Assembly (NCBI GenBank): GCA_963930655.1
Contig: OZ005603.1
Location: forward strand, 23,326,201 to 23,390,200
Reading direction: 5' to 3'
DNA length: 64,000 bases
Source: Myrica gale
Taxonomy: Eukaryota; Streptophyta; Magnoliopsida; Fagales; Myricaceae
Part shown: in pieces, positions 49,543 to 59,714 of the stretch
Layout: the number at the start of each line of letters is the position of its first letter
Position numbering within the stretch: position 1 is the first letter of the stretch
Made by a program: the position numbers and the translations under genes
Notes under the pieces: model-generated
What the model saw: the letters and a program-made list of their open reading frames with translations, nothing else
What the model was told of the DNA's origin: nothing
Databases searched by the model: none

Positions 49543-50883
49543 ATGTTTTGACAATATTTGATATATTTATGTCATTTCAGTTATGTTATTTGTATTTATT
49601 AGAACTTAATACAATATGTTAATTAATATTACGTTTCTAATTTCGGTACATTCATTCAAAAAACGATTGATATTAGAACTTAATACACTTAAGATTATTT
49701 ATATTATTAACTAACTTTGGTTATTTAAAACTTACTAATAAATTTAATTGTATAAGCTTTAAAAAATGGTAACAAAAAAAATCAAAATCATCAAAAACCA
49801 TTTGGACGTTAATGTCTCTGTCCACACTTTTTAATGTAAGTCGAACGATGTCGTATTATATAAAAAGTCGTTCGAACACTATTTTATAAGGTCGGGACAC
49901 CTGAAATTCAAAAAACCGTTTGGAAGATATTTTTATATCGTCCGGACGTGGTTTTTTATAATCAGACGCTATTTTCTTGGTATTTCCAAAACGATGTCTT
50001 GTGATGTAAAGTAGTGTTCGGACGATTGTTTACAGTCCGAACGTCTGTGTTAATGAGCAGATGTTGTCGTTTGAGAATTACTAAAACTGTGTGTTGAACT
50101 GTAAGATGGAGTTCGGACAGTTGCATCGTAGTTCATACAGTTATGAAATTTTGGCAGCATCAATTCCCTCGAAAACTAATAAACGTATGCGTCCGAACGG
50201 TATTGAAACGTATGAAAGTGGAAGAATCGCAGACAGTGGAGGAAAATAGAAAAACTTATAAAACGAAAGATTTGAGCATGAGGAGAAGCGGATAGCTGAT
50301 TTTAGGCGTCCAATCTCATTGAATAGGGTGTGAAAATCATGTATTTTAATATATGAAAGCATGTGTTTTTTGAAATTTTACGGTTTAAAATGATAGTAAT
50401 GAAGTTTAGGGTTGGTTGTGATGTGTTTATATCGAAGTATTTGTGATTTGGGTTGATTTTGACAAGCTTTTGGGGGTGAAAATAGAGTATGTGCATCGAA
50501 GAATTGTTTTGTTCGACAATCGCAGTCCGGACAATTATGTACCGTTCGAACTTTATTTTTTCGTTCGGACGCGTTGCAAAAGGAGTCCGAACGTGTATAT
50601 GTATGGTTCTGACGAGTTTGTTACGTCAGAACGGTTGTTGTTGTTATGTCATGCATTCATTTAGTAGCCTTATATCCCGTTTAAGAATTACACGAAGCTG
50701 GGATAACGAACTGGATGTAATTCTTGAACTGTTCACGTTATGAACAGTTTGAGTTTACAATATGTGTAATGTGCATAATTGTATCTGCTATTGTGACAGA
50801 TGTGTTTATAAATTTCGATGCAAATCTTCTTTTGTCCTTCGGATACACATTCAGCATTAAGCTTACACACTTGCCTTAAATGA

Positions 50884-51081
50884 TAGGTGTTTAGACTCAA
50901 TGTTGCAGGCGTGTATCTGGGGACTGAGGGGCTCAATGAGTCTATTGAGTTTTTTGTGGACTTTAGCTCATTTGGTATGATCTCATTGACTAGAAATGAT
51001 GTCAAGGCTTATGTGCCGGTAATTGATGAGATTGATCCACAACAACATGAAGTAGAAGGAAGCGATGATTCCTCGGAATAG
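50884..51081 (+). CDS. Acidic C-terminal fragment of a CACTA protein (hypothetical)
   Basis: The frame includes GVYLGTEGLNESIEFFVDFS, then NDVKAYVPVIDEIDPQQHEV, ending in an acidic Ser/Asp tail. It lies before another acidic stretch (51082-51130) and the Gln/Lys-rich coiled-coil remnant. Probably an exon of an element-encoded protein. No catalytic motif is visible. Confidence 0.3.
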
Positions 51082-52337
51082 TTCAGTGAAGATTGTAGTG
51101 ATTCTGAAGAATATGACTCCGAGGACTAAGGTAACTTTATCATTTCCATTAAATTTCGTTTCTATTTTTTATACATCTTGAGTAACATAATAGTTGTGTT
51201 TTTTTCTCTAATATTGATTTATTTGGTCACAGAATGACGTCATGCCAGCGGGAGGAGGAACAACAACGAAAGAAAGACGAAGAGCTGATGAAGATGATGA
51301 CAGAGTAGCAACGGAAAAAAGACGAATAGCACCAGGAAGATGATGCAGGAGCAGCAAAGGAACCTAGTGGAACAACAAGAACGAATGATGCAACTATTGG
51401 CGGAGTAGATGCGTGAGTAGCCGATGGAGCAGGTCAGACAGATACAATCTCGTTCGACACCCAAACGAAAATTTGGGTAGATTTATGTATTTTTACTTCT
51501 TTGTCAGTACTTATCGATTATGTATTTTTTTTTTAATTTTAATAACGAGTGCATATTTATAGATATTTATTATATTATGAGCAGTGAATATCTTTCTATT
51601 ATATTATTTATAAATTATTTTTAAAAAATTAATTAAATTAATTCAAATACATAGAAAACCGTTTTAACGGTAAAAAATTTTGCCCGCACGATTATTTTTC
51701 ATTGATAACGTGCGCACGCATAACTATTTGTCTGCACAATTTGCTTTAAATTAGTCCGTCCTAACGGTTTTTCTCGCGTCTACACGATATTTAAATAAGA
51801 AACCATGTGCACGATACACTAACACATTCGAACGTTTTCAACGTAACAAGTATCCGAACTTGTATACATAATGGTTCGAACGGAGTTTACAGATGACAAA
51901 TAACTTTTCGTCATAAATGAAACAACTGTGTGGACGACTTTATGAAAGAGTCCGAACGTACTCTACATACCGTTCGAAAAATGTTATGAAACCGTGAGCA
52001 CAGTTTGTAGGTGCTGAAATTTATTTCGTCACATTGGACGAACCGTTTGCATCAGCTGTCCGAACGTATGGAGAGTACGTTCACACAACTAATGCAAACG
52101 TATATCTGAACGGTTTCAATTTTCAATTTTGTCACTATGACACAAAATCGTTCAGACGGTATTCTAAACCGTCTGAAAGGTTTCGAGCGACAGAACACCA
52201 AATTCGTCACCTAAAACCTTGGCTGACGAGCTTTAGGTGACAAACCGGTTTTGTCACCTAAAACCATAGCTGACGAATTGGGCACTTTGGGTGACAAATT
52301 TTTTTTATCACTCAAAGTTTGTTTTCTTGTAGTGTAT

Positions 52338-53423
52338 ACTACGTAGCATCTAAATTCATGTCATATATATGTAATATAACATATACATAAATCCACCCTC
52401 ACGTGATAAATATTCATCCTCTATCCTACAAATCTTCTTTCCTTGATCTTGGCATGTAACTACTAATCTTATTTAAAAAGCCAAGCAAAATGTTTGAAGT
52501 ATATGTACTGACAAACAAGATGGCTACTGTTACGTTCCATTTTTGAATTGTTATGAGTTAGGTTTCCTTCAAATAGGCTTGTTAAGCGGTGGAGGACGTG
52601 CGGAAGAATCGATCTGTGTCAAATTCACGAGGCAAGTATATGGTTGGCTCCTCTTCATCGGATCTACCAATCTCAAGGTACCCAAACTTTGACTTTCCTC
52701 ATTAAAAGGGAGTGGCGGATCCAACAAAAAAAAACTAGCACGACAATAAGTGTTTATGTTTTGTCTAAAAATTAAATAAGCCCTTAAATTTTAAATCTTT
52801 CATATGTGAAGTGTGACCGAAAATTAAAGTCTCAATGGATTTTAAAATTTAAGAATTAATTTGATGAGTTTTAAATTAAGTTTAAGGCATTAAGATAATG
52901 ATCGGATTATCAACATGACTTATACGTGTAAACACGCAACAGCTACCCATATATATAGCAGCCACTTTATGGTCCCTACATGCTAGTACACTTAGGCTAA
53001 ATTACTTTTAAGGAAGCAAATAATTGGACCACCAACTTTACAATAATAAACCTATGATGGCCTATGGCTTGGAAAACATAGCATGCAATAGCCTATTATA
53101 TTCAATGGAAAAATTGTGTGTCGTTATTTAAGCAGACTTTGGATTCTTTGTGTGAGAGAAGGCAGAGACCACGTATAAGCTTCCTGTTGCTGATTTGTTA
53201 TATGGAACGGAAACTTCTTTCAGCTAATATAGGGCAGTTGGAAGGTGATGATTGAAATTGGGGAGTCTGTCCTTTGACTTCTGCTCTTCCAATAAATATA
53301 TCTCTAGTGCCCACAACCCAGGTCTTGTGAGGAAAGAACAGCAGCTCCCTTAGAGTTAGAACCCTCCATCATTTTGAAAGCACCACTTGGATAGGAGTAG
53401 AGGTATCTCAGAGAGAGCAAGAG
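52338..53423 (+). promoter_or_regulatory. Promoter and 5' leader region of the MYB gene
   Basis: About 1.1 kb between the CACTA terminus and the MYB start codon. A TATA-like ATAAATATA at 53292-53300 lies about 125 bp before the ATG, so transcription probably starts near 53325-53335. The rest is AT-rich; no other gene was found. Confidence 0.5.
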
Positions 53424-54900
53424 ATGGGAAGGGCTCCCTGCTGTGACAAGGAGAACGTGAAAAGAGGACCATGGTCACCTGAAGAAGATGCAAAGCTAAA
53501 AGAGTATATAGATAAGTATGGGACTGGTGGGAACTGGATTGCTCTTCCTCAGAAAGCAGGTAGGAATATTTTTTCCATTTTCCTTTTTTTCCTTGTATTT
53601 TGAGGTTAGTAAAAGGTTGGAAGCTGTTCCAAGAGAAATGATACCCTCTATTGGTTTCTCTTCTCTTAGTTTCTGAAGTAGATCTTATTCTTGTATTAAT
53701 CTTCATGATCAACGGTTTGGTTTCCATCAGGTCTTAAGAGATGTGGGAAAAGCTGCCGGTTAAGATGGCTTAACTATCTCAGACCCAACATTAAACATGG
53801 TGAATTCTCTGAAGACGAAGAAAGAATAATCTGCAGCCTCTTTGCTACCATCGGAAGCAGGTAACCATAACACTCTCCAACTTATTCCGATTTCGATTTT
53901 CAAAAGTTTCCACGTACTTTCTTGTAAAGTTTGACCATGTTTGATCTGTCTTAATTTTTTTTTCAACAAAAAGCTAGGAAATTATTTGAATTCCTTGAAA
54001 ATCAATAATATATTCTTCTCCTCTTTTGGGAATTTGGCTGATAATTCTCGTATAAAATATTCATTAATTTTCGGTTTCCTGTCATTTTTTGGAAGGAGAT
54101 TGCTCGCCTCTCCAGTAGTCAGCTAGAGTTTCAAAAAGAAGCTCAATTATATTTATTTCTGGAACTGCAGGTGGTCAATAATAGCAGCTCAGTTGCCTGG
54201 CAGGACTGATAATGATATTAAGAACTACTGGAACACCAAGCTTAAGAAGAAACTCATGGGTATATTTCCTCCATCTCAGTGGAAAACTCACCAGCTCAAT
54301 CTCTCCACTGTCCTTCAAGCTTCATCATCACCATCGACAGCAACATCTGCCTCATACAAAGGGAGCAGCAACGGTGTTTACTACACCCCAACCAGTTCTT
54401 TCATAGGTCTGGAACCCATTTCATTTGCATCAAGTCTTTTGAGCAGCAATTACTCTACAGATGCAGCTCCATTTCTTCAATCCCAAGAGAGTTTTGTGGG
54501 TCCGCCAAAAAATTACAATCTGAAAGATAATCTGCTCATATTTGGAAGCGAAGCTAGTTGCAGCTCTTCTGATGGAAGTTCTAACAACCACATTAGCCAT
54601 AGGAAAGAAAGAGACTACGAATATGGTGGTGGCGCTGGTGCTCCAGCTGAAACTTATGGTGAAGTACAGATGGGTCTGCATAATTGCTTTTACAATGGGG
54701 TTGACGGAAGCCAGAGGTTCTCGACTTCCAATGGAAGTGATCATGGTAAAGGTTTGATTGAAAGGCAAAATGCTATGTGGGGAGGAAGCACATTAGACTA
54801 TGGCCTTGAGGAAATTAAGCAGCTGATTAGCAGTACTGGTGATGGGAGCAGCTTTTTGTTTGATGAACATAAGACAGAGGAAAGGCTGTCGTACTACTGA
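53424..54900 (+). CDS. R2R3-MYB transcription factor, RAX/MYB36-like (subgroup 14)
   Basis: Three exons, 53424-53559, 53731-53860 and 54171-54900, join to 996 nt (331 aa). Introns sit at the canonical R2R3-MYB places (after codon 45 in phase 1, and within Arg89 in phase 2). The N-terminus [20 protein letters not shown] is followed by R2 with Trp at 17, 38, 58 and R3 with Phe71, Trp90, Trp109. The C-terminal side of R3 reads [20 protein letters not shown]. This is the signature of subgroup 14 (RAX1/2/3, MYB36, MYB68, MYB87), which act in axillary meristem formation or endodermis differentiation. The C-terminal part is Ser/Asn/Gly-rich and ends in acidic/aromatic sequence, a likely activation region. 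It acts in the nucleus. Which subgroup member it is cannot be fixed without a tree; [20 protein letters not shown] leans to RAX2/3-like. Confidence 0.95.
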
Positions 54901-57900
54901 TGCTGACTGTGGGTAAAATCACCAAAGATATGAAGGGAATGGAAGCGGATGGAAGGGATGGGTTTCAAGATTCGACTAAGCAAAAAGGTTAAAGACTCAG
55001 ATTTGGACTCTGCTTTGTGGAATGGGGTGAGTGTTCCTTGATGGAAACACTTTTTTTGACAGTACATAGTAAAAAAGTTTCCTTCGTGCATTTCTTTTTG
55101 GGAAATGATGTGTCAGTTCAGTAAACTGCAGCAGTTGGACATAAATTTCATGGAAACTAGGCGAGGCAAGCCATCAAATGTAAAAGAAAAAAAATAGGAA
55201 TTTAACTTTCAAGCATGCACAATTACTTCAATAGTTCTTGTCCCCCTTAATCTTTTTAAATTTGAGCACTCTTGAAGATCTGCGATATGATATTATATGT
55301 TACCTCGAATCTGGCCAAGCCGGGCCTGAAGGCCCTGGATTTTTGTCGGTATTGCCTAAGAACAATCATAAAAAGAAAGACTTGATGTTGATCCTAATCT
55401 CGTTCTAAACACCACTATAATACAATGGAAGGCAGGCAGTAAAACGATGTCTGGCATCTTGTTGGTCTTAACGATGTCAAGTGGGTCTTTCTGCCGATGT
55501 ATCTTTCTGCAAACGCAACACGTTTAACTTTGGGATCCAATTTGGTAGCACAGGTTAGGCCATGGAGATGAGAAGAGTCTGAATTGTACACAAGTCAAAT
55601 GAAACAAGTTAGAGCTAAAGGGGATGTAGTCCAATTAGTACCACTCGCATACGTACTAGTTTCAAGGTCAGGTCTAGTGGATGGATAAGAATTTGCTGGT
55701 GCTGTGGTGACCGATTCATACAATGAGTTGCCCCTTATTTTACTAAAAAAAATCGACATATGATAGAAACCTTGCAAAAATGAAAAGAAAAAACTAAAAC
55801 AAATAAACTAAAACTAAACAAATAAACAGAAGGAAGAAGACACATGTGAGCACGAATTCCAATAATTGATACTTATAAAAGGACTTTCGCGGAAATTAGG
55901 GGGCAGAAGCTAGATTAGAAGATGAATTAGTCAGAAAACAAATCCCACTTGGGACAGAGAGTTTATAAGAGGACAATAAGTCATTTATAATGCAAAATGA
56001 TAGAGAATCCTCGTGGGAAAAAATAGTCGGGCTCCAAAAATAAATGGTCCCAAGATAATGATGCCGGAGCTACTCATTGGTTGATGGGTCTTACTGTATG
56101 GTTTTAGAGATATTAAAGTACTCAATTTTCTTGGGAGATAGAAGAAAAATCAAGCTGGTGTTGACGATTAAACCCATTGACCTCTTCTCCATTTTTGTTT
56201 GCTTCCCGTGATCAGATTAGACTAATGGGGTCTGCCAGCTAGGGGCATTTATATACAAGATTAGAAAAATATTTTGTCTGGAAGCTATGGGGGATGAATT
56301 TTCTGGGAATGTCTTTTTCTAGTGGAGTGTAAAAGGTCAAAAGGTCAGGCACCTACTGACAATCTAACTTTTTACAAACAGTTCCTTCATAATGCAATCC
56401 TTTCGATGTAAAGAGTGCCAGATTGTGTGGTCTGTATAGCAGATATATAAAAAGAAACAGAGCAATCAGTGCGAGGCTTTCTACAAGCCTCTTTGTACAG
56501 CTAACTTGATTAGATTTGTAAACCCTTTGGCCTTTAGTAGCCTGCCCATCCAATCAATCCCATCTTAGTTTCGTTGAGTCATCGCCTTGAAATTCAACTA
56601 TGCGATCTCGCCTTTTTTTTTATCAAAATTTAGCAGCAATTTAGATGGTCAGTGTCTGCAGAACCAAAAGAAAACAGGGGAGGAGCGCACCAGAGCAGAA
56701 GTACAAACAGAAACCAACAGAAGCTTAAAAAGTGCAATTTTATTGTTGCCACGATGGTGGCTTCAAGGCCCGCAACATGTGTAAAATGTCGCGACTCGTA
56801 TACAGTCGCAAGAACTTCCATACATATTGAGCAGTCGTGGGTCTTCTCTCTAAAAACCAAAATAGAAAATGATGGTTTCTTGTTTTTTTTTTGGTGGAAT
56901 AATGCATGAGGCTTCATTATTGTATGGAAACATAGAACGAAAAAAAAAGAAATACAAGCACAATCTAGCAATCCAAACAGGTAGACTGCTGTTGAGACTC
57001 CTCTAGGGGTAACTCAACAAGGGTCAAAACCCCGACGCGCTCCCTGCGCGGGATAGATGGAACGGTCACATTATACAAATATCTTGTCAAATATAATTGA
57101 TACGTAAAATTCATACAGCTTCTTCTTTTGTTTTCTTAACAAATCATTCCTAATTGTTGGTATATAAGAGAAGTATTTGATGTTAGAAATAAAATCATAA
57201 TCGATCCGTAAGATTTCATATGATATTATTAAGATTTGAGTTTTGATGATAAAAATATTCTTCCTTTGTATTTTCTCTATAAATAGATTCTTTTAATTGA
57301 TATTCTGTATGAACTTATAATATAAAATACAGTCACAACGAGTTTTTTTACAATAAATATAGTTTTTCTAAATCAAACCACTTAAATCTCTATCTCTTTA
57401 TTATTTCTCCTCCTCTTTCCATATTAATCTTCTTCTCCTTTTTCAGCTTTGTATGGACTTGGCTTACCCCCAAATTTTTTGAAAAAATACATATATTAAG
57501 GGATTTTGGAAAAACAATTCCCCTACTAATTATCCTGCCCCCCAATTTTTTTGGAAAATTTTTCATATCTACACAAATTTTAAGGAATTTAGTTAATATT
57601 AAGAAAATCCCTATGATTAAGGAATTTTGAAAAGTTCTCCAAAGAATTTTGAATTTTGAAATTTCAATTGAACTTCTAGCTTTTCTATGCAAATATATTG
57701 CCTTGGAGTTTTGGAAATACAAAAGCTCAGGCTTCTTTAGTTTTTGAAGTTGAAATTTGATTTTTAAAGCAAATATTGCCTCTTAAGATTTTTGAAGTTG
57801 AAATTTTCTTTTTAAAGCAAATATTGTCACATTTTCTTAGATTATGTCGTCTCTTATTAAAATCAAACTTTTGAACTTTTGAAGAACGACTTTTCTTTTA

Positions 57901-58763
57901 ACAACAAACTGCTTTTCTTTTTCTTCTACTTTTAATCTTTTATCTCTTTTAAGACATATATATAGCATATGCTATTGTTGCAACTTTTAACATAGAACTG
58001 TTGATAGATGATTTTTTATTATTTAAAATCGAGTTCAGTTAAGATAAGAGATTTATAGAATTATAGGTTTCGTGTGTTTGATTTTTTGATCTATTCAAAT
58101 TGAAGTTGCTATAAAATATTATGAGTACTTATGTTTTGTTATAAGTTACAATTTATATATAAAATTATATATATTTTATTTTATTTAATAATAATAATAA
58201 ATTAATTCGCCCCCTAAACACATTTCCTGACTACTGCTCGCACTTGGAGGCTTGTGTTGTGTGTTGCGAGTCTTTAGTTGTATTTGTGGTGGTGGAGAGA
58301 ACAACGGGCAATGTATTAGTTTTAGTGGCTGTGATTTGTGCTGGTAGTCGTATAGGTGGAGCATAGAACACTAGATTTTAGTTATTTATTACTTTGATAA
58401 TTAATTTAACCAATATTGCAAGTTAACCTTTGGTCATTATCTACGAGCATAAAGCGAAATGACCATAAAAACCTCTCTGATTTGATTTGATCATAGAGGT
58501 ACTTTTTAAAGTAGCCAACATTTGTATATCCTTTCATATTTTTCTACTTCTGATGTTACAGCTTAAGTATTGTACTCCAGGCAAATCTTGAGACTTGGGA
58601 TATATTATTTATCAATTGTTTAAGAGCTAAGTTACTACGGACATACTTTTGCGGGAAAGGTGAGTTATTAAATTGATCTGGAAACTGGAACAGGCCGAAA
58701 AGAATACGTACCAAATATGAATGTTATGTAAGGCTATCTGCACAGGGTTTACCAAATAAATTA
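54901..58763. other. Intergenic DNA downstream of the MYB gene
   Basis: The first few hundred bases should be MYB 3' UTR. Beyond is AT-rich DNA with poly-T/A runs. Open frames at 56630-56971 and 57390-57722 (minus) lack domains and have low-complexity composition. No element ends were recognised. Confidence 0.4.
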
Positions 58764-59112
58764 AGAAATTTATCAGTTTAGTCATTAGGTTTTATACGCT
58801 TTTAAATTTTAGTCTTTAAGTTTAATTTTTTAAAATTTTAGTCCTTAAGTTTATATTTTTTGACGAAATGGTCCTTCCGTCAGTCTGACGTCCACATGCT
58901 TAACGGATCTCTTTTACACGTCAGTAAATTTGAAGTGGCCAGTAAAATTTGCTGACGTGTCAGAGAGCTCCGTTAAGCATATGGACGGCAGACTGACGGA
59001 ATGACCACTTCGTCAAAAAATATAAACCTAAAGACTAAAATTTGAAAAAATTAAACCCAAAAACTAAAAAGTAAAAGCGTGTAAAATCTAAGGACTAAAC
59101 TGCTAAAATCCT
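58764..59112. mobile_element. MULE-type MITE with about 150-bp TIRs (349 bp)
   Basis: Perfect 9-bp flanks AATAAATTA (58755-58763 and 59113-59121). The left arm, with CAGTTTAGTCATTAGG and TTTGACGAAATGGTCCTTCC, is mirrored by the right arm (GGAATGACCACTTCGTCAAA ... CCTAAGACTAAA-type words and CTAAGGACTAAACTG). The arms meet near a CTGACGTGTCAG-like centre, so almost the whole element is one hairpin. No coding content. Confidence 0.85.
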
Positions 59113-59714
59113 AATAAATTAAAAACGTTCAAATTGACAAAAAGAAAGCTCAAAAGGCCCATAAAGATTTGAAACTAATCTGAAATGCCCCCTAAACAAG
59201 CTAAGAAACCTGACTTGAGAGGAAAGTTTCGGTTCTAAAACAAATGTTGTGATATCGCCAACCCATTAATGAATTCTTTGATAGAATATATTATCTATAC
59301 ATTTTGGCCCATTGATAGAATTCATTACCGTCCTAAGCGGTAGCTGTAGGGTTGCACTGCTGCTGCTACTACTCAGGACTAGACACCTTTTACCTGTTTT
59401 AAGGGCCGAGGCCGAATGTGCAAGAAAGAAACTACGGAAGGAATCATGTACTTTCTTATGGGTTCTGCAATCATCCTTCTTGGCAGCTAGGTTGGATCTT
59501 TCCGCTCCTTGGTTCTCTTTGGATAAATAATGGCATCTCTTTCAGTTTCAAAGAAAGTATCGCCCAGGTGACTGATGTGACGGACTAAAGCAAATTGGAG
59601 GCTCAATGATATCGACATCTTGTGATAACAAGAATTGAGTACGACATTTATCTTTGTATAACAAATCTATGTACAAAATGCACAAAATAAGGATAAAAGA
59701 ATTCAATGATGAGT
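59113..59714. other. 3' flank of the plastid protein gene
   Basis: Presumed 3' UTR and terminator region of the minus-strand gene to the right. The plus-strand frame at 59312-59530 is unsupported. Confidence 0.4.

Larger units (their letters stand above)
45523..52334. mobile_element. CACTA (En/Spm-type) transposon, non-autonomous, 6.8 kb
   Basis: Ends CACTACAAGAAA and TTTCTTGTAGTG with a matching 3-bp target duplication TAT (45520-45522, 52335-52337). Subterminal regions carry repeated TTTTGTCACC/GGTGACAAA words in both orientations (for example 45557-45620, 52220-52310). The interior is strewn with GTCCGGACG/CGTTCGGACG/GTCCGAACG motifs. Fragments of an ORF with an EEQQRKKDEELMKMM and QQERMMQL coiled-coil style (51255-51480, stops inside) resemble the second protein of CACTA elements. 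I find no TNP2/transposase domain. The element contains a tandem duplication and a solo LTR. Confidence 0.9.

Noticed and set aside
53356-53727. Minus-strand open frame of 123 codons
   Set aside because: Antisense to MYB exon 1 and intron 1.
56630-56971. 113-codon minus-strand frame with cysteine/phenylalanine-rich sequence
   Set aside because: Low complexity, no family resemblance, no splice or promoter context.
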